Origin: Actinomycetota bacterium
GTDB lineage: Bacteria > Actinomycetota > Thermoleophilia > Solirubrobacterales > Solirubrobacteraceae
Direction: 5' to 3'
Length of the DNA: 8,121 nt
Assembly (NCBI GenBank): GCA_019348575.1
Contig: JAHWJE010000050.1
Location: 1-8,121 of the forward strand
The notes under the pieces were generated by a model that ran no database searches, was not told where the DNA came from, and saw only the letters and a list, made by a program, of their open reading frames with translations. The position numbers were made by a program, and so were the translations under genes. Below are positions 1 to 6,009 of the stretch, piece after piece (the stretch's first letter is position 1; every line of letters begins with the position of its first letter).

Positions 1-249
1 CAGGAACGCCTCACGCAACGCCGTCATCGCCTGCTCGCGGTCGATGACCCGCCCAAGCACGGCGGGGGTCGTCTTGACCTCGCCGCGCGAGAACCGTACG
101 GCGCCGTCTGCCGGTTTGATCTCGGCACGCTCGGCAAGCGCGTCTACCGCACGAGCCAGTGCCCGGTCGTCGATGGTGACGACGGGCTCGATCTCGCCGC
201 CTCCGGACAGCGCCTTCACCATCACGACGCGCTCCAGCTCCGAGCATGC
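1..249 (-). CDS. Partial peptidoglycan-binding-like domain (VanW-associated type) in a shifted frame, runs off the window
   Basis: This minus-strand frame is open from a TGA at 252-250 to the window edge and encodes about 80 residues that look like real protein. The segment contains EPVVTIDDRALARAV, a spacer with AEIKPADGAVRFSRGEV, then TPAVLGRVIDREQAM. This is the pattern of the putative peptidoglycan-binding domain (PG_binding_4 type) found before VanW or L,D-transpeptidase domains in cell-wall proteins. Codons here favour G/C at third positions, whereas the frame of the upstream membrane gene becomes arginine-rich nonsense over the same bases. No N-terminal signal or membrane anchor precedes it in its own frame. 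A GTG at 225 has GGAG 6 nt upstream, but that would give an odd start inside the domain. Dropping one C from the CC at 240-241 joins it to the membrane protein. It could be a frameshifted C-terminus, a real fusion, or the end of a chimeric assembly join. The family call is from memory of the pattern only. Confidence 0.5.
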
Positions 250-1345
250 TCATGAATTCACGCGCGCCGCCGTCGTCGACGGCGTCGCCGGTCGCCTCCG
301 GGACAGGAACGCCCAAGCGTGAGGCCAGCTGGCGGGTCGCCGTCTTGTCGCCGAACAGCTCGAGGACGGCGCGCACCTCCCTGCCGACGAGCACCGGCAC
401 GCCGGCGGCGGCGCGCAGCCACGTCGCGACGAGCACGAGCAGGCCGGCACGGACCGTGCGCTGGAGCATCAGGTCGAGATCCGTGCCGCCGATCAGGTTG
501 AAGACGAGGGCGCCGCCGGCGAGCAGCGCGGCGAGCGCCAGGCCGGCACGCACGGGCGCTCGCTCGGCGCGCGCCGTCGCCCACGCGATCGCCAGCCACG
601 CCGCGACGGCCCCGAGCACGATCCAGGCGGTCGTCGCGATCAGCACGCAGAACGCGACGACCGCCGCGAGCACGACGGCGCGCGGGTCATAGCGCGGGCG
701 TTGTGCGGCCTGTCCTCGCGCCGTCGGGCGCGCGCCGCGCTCCTCGCCGTCGACTGCCGCTGTGCGCCGCCGGGGCGGGTCGGCAAGCTCGGCCGGCCAG
801 GCGCGCAGCGCCGCGCGATAGACGAGCACCTGCACGACGCTCGCGAACGCGGTCCACACGACGAGCGCGAGCCCGGTCGCGGCGAGCGCTGCGACGATGC
901 CGTCGGGCACGCCCGGGACGCGGCCGGCGACGGCGTCGTAGGCCGCGGCGTAGGCGCCGACGCCGCCGACGATCCAGATGTAGAAGAGCGTGAAGACGAG
1001 CTGGTCGGTGGCGCGGATCGCCGCGCACGCGCCGATCTGCGCCGCGACGTGACGCCCGCGCGCGTGCAGCCGCCCGATCAGCGGCGCCGACAGCGCCTGG
1101 GTCAGCGGCACGCTGATGCGCGACGGGCCGAGGACGGCGATCGTCTGCAGCATCGCGGCGATGCTCGCGCCGTAGGCGATCCGCGCGCCCGCCACCTGCC
1201 CCGCCCGCGCGAGCGCGACGCCGCCGGCGAGCGCGACGGCGTAGCCGCCCGTCGGGACGACCCGCGACGCGAGAAACGACGCGCTTGCGACGTGGGCGAG
1301 CCCCGCCTGCCCGGCGGCCTGCGAGGCGGGAGGATCGTCGCGCAT
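11..1345 (-). CDS. Multi-pass membrane protein of unknown function; credible only down to about 242
   Basis: I do not recognise the family. The ORF starts at ATG 1345, 16 nt after the DUF6504 stop, so it may belong to the imuB transcription unit. Hydrophobic stretches lie at about residues 29-50, 55-75, 115-138, 150-180, 224-258, 266-287 and 298-316, giving roughly seven or eight membrane segments. A basic, low-complexity loop (about 182-222) splits two halves. The last part (TVRAGLLVLVATWLRAAAGV, then a cytosolic-looking helix) vaguely resembles ECF-transporter T components, which is only a hint. From about residue 369 the sequence turns into an out-of-frame Arg/Gly-rich run (RRRRDRARRHHRR), although the frame stays open to 11. 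The true reading seems to continue in the neighbouring frame from about 241. The real protein is therefore probably residues 1-368 plus a tail in the other frame, or the gene is disrupted or misjoined there. Confidence 0.6.
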   Translation of the reverse strand: MRDDPPASQAAGQAGLAHVASASFLASRVVPTGGYAVALAGGVALARAGQVAGARIAYGASIAAMLQTIAVLGPSRISVPLTQALSAPLIGRLHARGRHVAAQIGACAAIRATDQLVFTLFYIWIVGGVGAYAAAYDAVAGRVPGVPDGIVAALAATGLALVVWTAFASVVQVLVYRAALRAWPAELADPPRRRTAAVDGEERGARPTARGQAAQRPRYDPRAVVLAAVVAFCVLIATTAWIVLGAVAAWLAIAWATARAERAPVRAGLALAALLAGGALVFNLIGGTDLDLMLQRTVRAGLLVLVATWLRAAAGVPVLVGREVRAVLELFGDKTATRQLASRLGVPVPEATGDAVDDGGAREFMSMLGAGARRDGEGAVRRRRDRARRHHRRPGTGSCGRRACRACRDQTGRRRRTVLARRGQDDPRRAWAGHRPRAGDDGVA

Positions 1346-1361
1346 GCGCAGAGAGTGTCGC

Positions 1362-1613
1362 TCAGCGCTGGCGGTACCACCCCCGCTCGTGCTCGACGAG
1401 GTCGCGGAAGACGACGAGGTTGCGCCCGCAGGCCGTGACGACCTCCCAGTAGCGCCGCCGCAGCGGGTGCTCGGTCCACCAGCGGTCCTCGACCAGCCAG
1501 GTCTCTCGGACGGCGTCGACGGTCCGCCCGTCGACCTGCAGCGGCACGCCTGTGGCGTCGGCGGTCACGACCGCCGGCAGCGGCTCGGCGACCCTGCGCG
1601 CGCCGGGGCTCAC
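1362..1613 (-). CDS. DUF6504 family protein, partner gene of imuB
   Basis: This 83-residue protein has the DUF6504 pattern: a short beta-rich segment (VPLQVDGRTVDAVRETW), a Trp-rich centre (DRWW, then RRRYWEVV) and a C-terminal strand ending HERGWYRQR. Proteins of this type are commonly encoded next to Y-family polymerase (ImuB/DinB-like) genes in actinobacteria. Their biochemical role is not established, so a function in translesion synthesis is inferred from neighbourhood. The start is GTG 1613, whose last two bases are part of the imuB stop (GTGA overlap). Only a weak GGCGGA precedes it, and that lies inside a long GC hairpin. Translation therefore probably depends on ribosomes finishing imuB. 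Its length is complete for the family. Confidence 0.8.
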   Translation of the reverse strand: MSPGARRVAEPLPAVVTADATGVPLQVDGRTVDAVRETWLVEDRWWTEHPLRRRYWEVVTACGRNLVVFRDLVEHERGWYRQR

Positions 1614-2863
1614 GGGGATCCGCCCGCCCGCCCGCCGTTGCCGGGCGGGCGGGCGGGTCCTGGTTCGAACGGGGTCAGCACGACGCGCCGCTCGGGCACG
1701 CGCGAGTCGGGATCGATCTCCAGGACGCGCAGGGCCGCGTCAGGTCCGGCGACGGCGCGCGCCTGGCGGACGGCCTCGCGCAGGCGCTCGTCGCGGCGTG
1801 CGACGCCGTCGTCGAACAGCGCGCGCGCCTCCGGGTTGGGCGCGCCGAAGCGCTCGACCGTGAGCTCGAGCTCCTCGGCGGGCGCGGGCAGCAGCGCCAG
1901 GCGGCCACCGAGCGCAAGCCGCATCCGCTGCGGGTCGGCGAGCGCCTCGCGAAAGACGACGCGCTCGCGCCACGTGCCGCCTTCGACGAGCCGCGCCGAG
2001 AGCACGACGCAGCGCAGCGTGCGCCCGCGCCGCTCGCGGCGTGCGAGCAGGCGGTCGATCAGCAGCCCGAGCGCGCGGCCGAGCTGCTCGCCCGAGCCCG
2101 ACTCCGGCAGCTCGAGCGCCTCGCGCAGCAGCTCCCCCGGCTCGCGCGGGCGCAGCGGCGTGTCCTGCCCGCGCGCGAGGTCGTGAGCGAGCAGCCCCGG
2201 GCGCCCGAAGCGATCGGCGACCGCGTTGCGCGGCAGCGCTGCGAGGTCGCCGAGGGTCGCGATCCCGAGCCGCTGCAACGGCTCGACGAGCGCCGCCGCC
2301 TCCGCGCGGCGGCGCAGCAACTCGACCGGATGCGGCGCGAGCTCGGCCGCTCCCGTGATCCGCCCCGGCCGCCGCACGCGAGCGCCCGACGCGGCCACCA
2401 ATGCGCAGAAGCGCGTCGGCCCCTGGCCGATCCGCGGCCCGGCCAGCGCCCGCCGCAGCCGCTCGGAGCCGTGCTGGGCGAGGTGGCCCTCCGCGAGCAT
2501 CTTCACGACGCGGCCGGCGTGCAGGCGCTCCAGGCCGCGCGCGTCGAAGCACGCCTCGCCCGGCCGCAGCGACTCGACTGCGGCGCCGAGGCTCTCCAGC
2601 CGCGCGAGCGCGTGCTCCCACGCCTCGGCGACACCCATCGGATCAGGCGCCACGAGCGTCAGCCGCGGGCAGCGCGACAGCGCCTCCCCCATCCGCATCC
2701 CCGCGTGGATCCCGAACGCCTCGGCGGCCTGCGAGACTGCGCCGACGAAGAGCTCCCGGCCGGGCTCGGGGGCGAGCGCCGCCGGCTCGCCGAGCCGGGC
2801 GGGACGCGTTCCCGCGGCGACGGTGAGCTCGAATCGCTCGAGCAGGACGCAGACGATCGTCAT
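1610..2863 (-). CDS. imuB: ImuB-like Y-family DNA polymerase homologue, catalytically degenerate
   Basis: The 417-residue protein is full length for ImuB-type Y-family proteins, which act as a non-catalytic hub of the mutasome with an error-prone DnaE polymerase and the beta clamp. The N-terminal palm begins MTIVCVLLERF where active polymerases have a D-x-D-x-F/Y metal site, so the first Asp is Leu7. The second motif (SxDEA in DinB) reads RPGEACFD around residues 100-107: Asp is replaced by Gly102 and only Glu103 remains. The thumb helix-hairpin-helix is clear at about 196-234 (LQRLGIATLGDLAALP, FGRPG, ARGQD). A little-finger-like domain follows at about 240-350. I see no clean clamp-binding QLxLF. 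The C-terminus is Pro/Gly-rich. ATG 2863 is chosen because the first beta strand starts there. A LexA box ends 1 nt upstream, so it is expected to be SOS-induced. No imuA or dnaE2 lies in the window. Confidence 0.88.
   Translation of the reverse strand: MTIVCVLLERFELTVAAGTRPARLGEPAALAPEPGRELFVGAVSQAAEAFGIHAGMRMGEALSRCPRLTLVAPDPMGVAEAWEHALARLESLGAAVESLRPGEACFDARGLERLHAGRVVKMLAEGHLAQHGSERLRRALAGPRIGQGPTRFCALVAASGARVRRPGRITGAAELAPHPVELLRRRAEAAALVEPLQRLGIATLGDLAALPRNAVADRFGRPGLLAHDLARGQDTPLRPREPGELLREALELPESGSGEQLGRALGLLIDRLLARRERRGRTLRCVVLSARLVEGGTWRERVVFREALADPQRMRLALGGRLALLPAPAEELELTVERFGAPNPEARALFDDGVARRDERLREAVRQARAVAGPDAALRVLEIDPDSRVPERRVVLTPFEPGPARPPGNGGRAGGSP
1616..1660 (-). promoter_or_regulatory. 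Long GC hairpin at the imuB/DUF6504 junction
   Basis: On the minus strand, arms at 1660-1642 and 1634-1616 can pair over 19 bp with a single G-U pair, around a 7-nt loop. Both arms are made of CCCG/CGGG units. The structure lies in the last codons of imuB and ends 2 nt before the GTG of the DUF6504 gene, so it covers any ribosome-binding site. The likely effect is translational coupling: ribosomes reading imuB open the hairpin and restart at GTGA. There is no U-run, so it is not a normal intrinsic terminator. It could also be a by-product of a Gly/Pro/Arg-rich protein tail. Confidence 0.6.
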
Positions 2864-2864
2864 G

Positions 2865-2878
2865 CGAACGCATGTTCG
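2865..2878. promoter_or_regulatory. LexA (SOS) box upstream of imuB
   Basis: CGAACGCATGTTCG has perfect GAAC-N4-GTTC half-sites, the LexA operator of Gram-positive and actinobacterial type. It ends 1 nt before the imuB start codon and contains the predicted -10 element of that gene. LexA bound here would block RNA polymerase. It lies about 65 bp upstream of the phosphatase start, too far to block that promoter directly. Confidence 0.92.
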
Positions 2879-2900
2879 CAGCGATCGAGGCGACGCGCAA
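2872..2900 (-). promoter_or_regulatory. Predicted imuB promoter, leaderless
   Basis: On the minus strand TTGCGC (2900-2895) is followed after 17 nt by GAACAT (2877-2872), which keeps the A and final T of the -10 pattern. The initiation point predicted 7-9 nt later falls on or next to the imuB ATG (2863), so the message would lack a 5' leader. No Shine-Dalgarno sequence precedes the ATG, since the LexA box occupies that position. The GAACAT is part of the operator. Confidence 0.5.
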
Positions 2901-2906
2901 GCGCCC

Positions 2907-2935
2907 TTGGCGCGACTGCGGCGCGCTCGTAAGCT
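2907..2935 (+). promoter_or_regulatory. Predicted promoter of the PP2C phosphatase gene
   Basis: TTGGCG (2907-2912) and TAAGCT (2930-2935) are separated by 17 nt, a housekeeping-sigma pattern. The -10 ends 8 nt before ATG 2944, so initiation is predicted at or just before the start codon. A GAGG at 2936-2939 would be a Shine-Dalgarno only if transcription began further upstream. The -35 is 6 nt from the -35 of the divergent imuB promoter. Confidence 0.5.
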
Positions 2936-2943
2936 GAGGCCGG

Positions 2944-5493
2944 ATGCGGGCGCACGCGATGTTCGACACCCGTACGAAGGCGCGCTCGCTGGCGTTCCTG
3001 TACGGCGCCGCGGCGCTCATCTGCGTCCTGTCGGTCCTGCTGCCGCACGTCGAGTCGGTCGAGGAACGCCCCGTGCTCGTGCTGGCCGGGCTGTCGCTCG
3101 CGATGGCGCTCCTCGTCCTGCGGGTCGCCGGCAGCGTCTCCGACGTGCTCGTGCATCTCGCGCTCGCGGCGGTGACGGCGCTGCTCAGCCTGCTCATCCA
3201 TTTCACGCACAACGCGACGCTCTACGCGCTGGTCTACATGTGGCCGGCGCTGTACGCGTTCTACTTCTTCTCGACCCCCGCCGCGCTCGGCCACCTCGCG
3301 TTCATCGGCGCCGCCTACGCGACCGTGCTGCGCATCGACGACACGATGGATGCGACAATCCGCCTCGTGCTCGTCCTCGGCACGCCGCTCGTCGTCGGCC
3401 TGCTGATCGCGCGGCTGCTCGGCGTCATGCGCGCGGCGCTTGACCGCAGCGCGCGCCAGGAGCGGGCGCTGCGCTCCAGCGAGCGGCGCACGCGGCTGAT
3501 CGTCGACAGCGCCCGCGACGGCTTCATCTCGACCGACGCGCAGGGGCGAGTGCTGGACATCAACGCCGCCGCCGAGCGGCTGCTCGGCCGTCCGCGCCAC
3601 GACGTCCTGGGACGCCCGTTCCAAGAGCTCGGGGTCCCCGCCGAGGCGCAGGCGAGGTTCGCCGAGCGCCGGCGCGACCTGCTCAGGGCCGCGCGCGAGG
3701 GCGGCAGCCGGCACCTCGAACAGCGCGTCACGATCAACCGCCCCGACGGCACGCAGCTGCACGGCGAGACGATGATCTGGGTCGTCGAGCGCGACGGCGA
3801 GCTGATGTTCAACGCGCGCCTGACGGACATCGGAGACCGCCTGCAAGAGGAGCGCAAGCGCGAGCGGCTCGTGCGCTCGGAGGCGGCGCGCGCCGAGGCG
3901 GAGCGGGCGGCGCTGACGATCGGGCGCCTGCAGGCCGTCGCCGACGCGGCGCTGACGCAGCGCGATCTCGACCAGCTCGCACCGGAGATCCTCGCCCGCA
4001 CGCGCGAGGTGCTCGATGCCGAGGCGGCGGCACTGCTGCTCCTGCAGGACGACGGCAGCCTGTCGATCACGAGCTCCGATCCCGTCGTCGCCGCGAGCCG
4101 CGCCGATCGCGTGCCCGCCGACGCGGGGATCGCCGGCCGGGTTCTGACGACGAAGCGACCCGTGCTGCTGCAGGACCCGCCCGCGGCCGAGCTCGCCGAC
4201 GCGTTGATCCTCGACGCGGGCATCTCGTCGATCCTCGGTGTGCCGCTGATCGCCCACGACGAGGTCATCGGCGTCATCGAGGTCGGCGTGCGCGCGCCGC
4301 GACGGTTGGGCGCCGAGGACGTCGACCTGCTGCGGCTCACCGCCGACCGCGTGGCGCTCGCGATCGAGCACGTGCGCGCCTACGGCCGGGAGCACCGAAT
4401 CGCCGAGACGCTGCAGCGCAGCCTGCAGCCGCGAACGCTGCCCTCGCTGCCGGGAGTGGCGCTCGCCGGGCGCTACCTGCCGGCGGCATCCGAGGCCGAG
4501 GTCGGCGGCGACTGGTACGACGCGATCGGCTTGACGGGCGGGCGCGTGCTGCTCGTGATGGGCGACGTGTCGGGCAAGGGGCTGGCCGCGGCGTCGACGC
4601 TCGGCGCCCTGCGCAGCGCGATCCGCGCCTACGCGCTCGAAGGTCACGCCCCGGCGCAGATCGCCGAACGCCTCAACACGTTCGTGCGCGCAGAGCCGTC
4701 GCGCGAGCACATGGCGACGCTCGTGCTCGCCGTGTTCGACCCGGTCGACGCCGAGCTGACGTTCGTCAACGCGGGGCACCCGCCGCCGCTGACGCTGCAC
4801 GCGGACGGCACGCCGCAGTTCCTCGACGGCGCGCGGTCGGTGCCGCTCGGCGTGCTGCCGTTTCCGAACTACGCGGAGGAGACGGTGGCGCTCGAGCCCG
4901 GCGGCGCGGTCGTGCTCTACACCGACGGGCTGGTCGAGCGCCGTGCGGAGAACATCGACCTCGGGCTCGACCGCCTGGCCGCCGCGGCGGCCGACGGACC
5001 GCTCGAGGCCGAGCCGTTGTGCGACCGGCTGCTGCGCGCGGCGCTGCCGAGCGGCGCGACGAGCGACGACGTCGCGCTGCTGGCGCTCTGCCACGTGCCG
5101 CTCGGCTCGCGCCTGGCGCTGGATCTGCCGAGCGAGCCGAGCGCGCTGCGCTCGCTGCGCGCGCTGCTGCGGCGCTGGCTCGCGCAGGCCGATGCCGCCC
5201 CCGGCGACGTGCACGCGATCGTGATGGCCTGCAGCGAGGCGTGCACGAACGCGATCGAGCATGCGGGCGCGGCAGCCGACGAGACGATCGCGTTCGAGGC
5301 GGTCCTGCACGAGGGCGAGGTCGACGTCGTGGTGCGCGATCGCGGCAGCTGGCGCGAGGGGCGCCCGCCGGGCGACCAGGGTCGCGGGCTGGAGCTGATC
5401 GACGCGCTGATGGACGGCGTCCAGCTCGAGACGACGCCCGAGGGAACGACGCTGCGCCTGCGCCGCCGCCTGACGGAGCGTGTCAGCGCATGA
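2944..5493 (+). CDS. Membrane-bound PAS-GAF-PP2C (SpoIIE-type) phosphatase with C-terminal anti-sigma kinase-like domain
   Basis: The 849-residue protein has a complete sensor-to-output layout. Five or six membrane segments lie at about 15-160. A PAS domain spans about 184-295 (RLIVDSARDGFISTDAQG), then a charged helical linker at 300-325 and a GAF domain at about 330-480. The PP2C/SpoIIE phosphatase spans about 488-715 and keeps its metal-binding acidic residues: GGDWYD with Asp523, GDVSGKG with Asp541, YTDG with Asp661 and SDD with Asp708/709. NAGHPPP is at 609-615. The C-terminal HATPase_c_2 domain (about 725-845) has the N box SEACTNAIEHA (Glu765, Asn769) and a QGRGLELI glycine box, as in RsbW-type anti-sigma kinases. 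It probably senses an envelope or cytosolic signal and sets the phosphorylation state of a STAS antagonist, very likely the protein encoded next (ATGA overlap). ATG 2944 fits the promoter; ATG 2959 is the alternative. The ligands are unknown. Confidence 0.93.
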   Translation: MRAHAMFDTRTKARSLAFLYGAAALICVLSVLLPHVESVEERPVLVLAGLSLAMALLVLRVAGSVSDVLVHLALAAVTALLSLLIHFTHNATLYALVYMWPALYAFYFFSTPAALGHLAFIGAAYATVLRIDDTMDATIRLVLVLGTPLVVGLLIARLLGVMRAALDRSARQERALRSSERRTRLIVDSARDGFISTDAQGRVLDINAAAERLLGRPRHDVLGRPFQELGVPAEAQARFAERRRDLLRAAREGGSRHLEQRVTINRPDGTQLHGETMIWVVERDGELMFNARLTDIGDRLQEERKRERLVRSEAARAEAERAALTIGRLQAVADAALTQRDLDQLAPEILARTREVLDAEAAALLLLQDDGSLSITSSDPVVAASRADRVPADAGIAGRVLTTKRPVLLQDPPAAELADALILDAGISSILGVPLIAHDEVIGVIEVGVRAPRRLGAEDVDLLRLTADRVALAIEHVRAYGREHRIAETLQRSLQPRTLPSLPGVALAGRYLPAASEAEVGGDWYDAIGLTGGRVLLVMGDVSGKGLAAASTLGALRSAIRAYALEGHAPAQIAERLNTFVRAEPSREHMATLVLAVFDPVDAELTFVNAGHPPPLTLHADGTPQFLDGARSVPLGVLPFPNYAEETVALEPGGAVVLYTDGLVERRAENIDLGLDRLAAAAADGPLEAEPLCDRLLRAALPSGATSDDVALLALCHVPLGSRLALDLPSEPSALRSLRALLRRWLAQADAAPGDVHAIVMACSEACTNAIEHAGAAADETIAFEAVLHEGEVDVVVRDRGSWREGRPPGDQGRGLELIDALMDGVQLETTPEGTTLRLRRRLTERVSA

Positions 5494-5843
5494 ACGTCGA
5501 CGGCGCGACCCTGGCGAGCAGCCGTCACGGACAGCACGTGATCGTCAGCGTCACCGGCGAGCTCGACGTCTTCAACGCGGCGCAGATCGTGGATCTCGTC
5601 GAGGCCGCGGTGCCGACCGAGGCGCATGGCGCAGTGCTCGATCTCAGCGGCGTCGGCTTCCTGGATTCGACCGCGATCCGCAAGCTGTTCGCGCTCACGA
5701 GCCGCCTCGGCGAACGCCGTCAGCGCGTCCGGATCGTGACGCCCGGCGGCAGCGCCGTGCTGCGCACGCTGCAGCTCGTGGAGTTCGGCCGCGCGGCCCC
5801 GATGCACGGCTCGCTCGAGGAGGCGCTGGCGGCGCTGAGCTGA
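5490..5843 (+). CDS. STAS-domain anti-sigma factor antagonist
   Basis: This 117-residue protein is a single STAS domain of SpoIIAA/RsbV type. Strand VIVSVTGELDVFNAAQI lies at about residues 17-33, and the diagnostic segment DLSGVGFLDSTAIRKL at 51-66. Ser60 is the likely phospho-acceptor, by position relative to the conserved Asp-Ser of the family. In partner switching, the unphosphorylated antagonist binds an anti-sigma kinase and frees a sigma factor. ATG 5490 overlaps the phosphatase stop as ATGA, with GGAG 11 nt upstream inside the phosphatase gene, so the two are co-translated and probably work as a pair. No sigma factor or separate anti-sigma gene is in the window. Transcription most likely ends at the hairpin at 5979-6004. 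Confidence 0.92.
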   Translation: MNVDGATLASSRHGQHVIVSVTGELDVFNAAQIVDLVEAAVPTEAHGAVLDLSGVGFLDSTAIRKLFALTSRLGERRQRVRIVTPGGSAVLRTLQLVEFGRAAPMHGSLEEALAALS

Positions 5844-5932
5844 CGGCGGCGCTGCGCTGGCATGCGGGGCGGGCTGGCGGATCGTGCTCGGTATGCGAGC
5901 AGGATGCGCCACACGAAGCGCCGAACGCGAGC

Positions 5933-5962
5933 GCCAAGACGACGGCCAAGACGACGGCCACC
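5933..5962. repeat. Short 12-nt tandem repeat
   Basis: The unit GCCAAGACGACG occurs twice in a row (5933-5944 and 5945-5956), followed by a partial, diverged third copy. It lies in the 135-nt untranslated stretch between the STAS stop and the terminator. I see no protein or binding-site role, and replication slippage is a sufficient explanation. The rest of 5844-5978 holds nothing I can support. Confidence 0.5.
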
Positions 5963-5978
5963 ACGACCCGGCACATGG

Positions 5979-6004
5979 AAAAGCCCCGCCGGAGCGGGGC
6001 TTTT
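5979..6004. terminator. Bidirectional intrinsic terminator between the STAS gene and rnpB
   Basis: Arms AAAAGCCCCG (5979-5988) and CGGGGCTTTT (5995-6004) are perfectly complementary around a 6-nt loop. Read on the plus strand it ends the phosphatase-STAS transcript. Read on the minus strand it follows the mature 3' end of rnpB by 5 nt. The A/T flanks give a U-run in both directions. Confidence 0.92.
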
Positions 6005-6009
6005 CGTTA

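Noticed and set aside
254..259. GAATTC site beside the frame break as proof of a cloning junction
   Set aside because: A single six-base site occurs by chance and no vector sequence is seen; it is only a coincidence to keep in mind.
701..1438. A 245-codon plus-strand frame opposite the membrane gene
   Set aside because: It is Arg/Asp/Ala-rich with no hydrophobic or domain pattern, whereas the minus-strand frame gives well-formed membrane helices.
1664..1671. GTTCGAAC-like palindrome near 1665 as a further LexA box
   Set aside because: The half-sites are in the wrong order and lack the 4-nt spacer of GAAC-N4-GTTC, and it lies inside the imuB coding region.
2226..3443. A 405-codon plus-strand frame covering the imuB 5' half and the phosphatase start
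   Set aside because: It runs through the divergent promoter region and is Arg/Ala/Ser/Pro-rich shadow sequence of imuB and the phosphatase.
2860..5310. An 816-codon open frame on the minus strand opposite the PP2C phosphatase gene
   Set aside because: It mirrors the strongly biased codons of the phosphatase, is rich in Arg, Gln and His with no domain pattern, and the plus-strand protein has clear motifs throughout.
5695..5976. A small minus-strand ORF starting with a hydrophobic, signal-peptide-like stretch
   Set aside because: The hydrophobic run comes from the 12-nt tandem repeat. It has no Shine-Dalgarno sequence, starts just after the rnpB terminator, and degenerates to Arg/Ala-rich sequence opposite the STAS gene.
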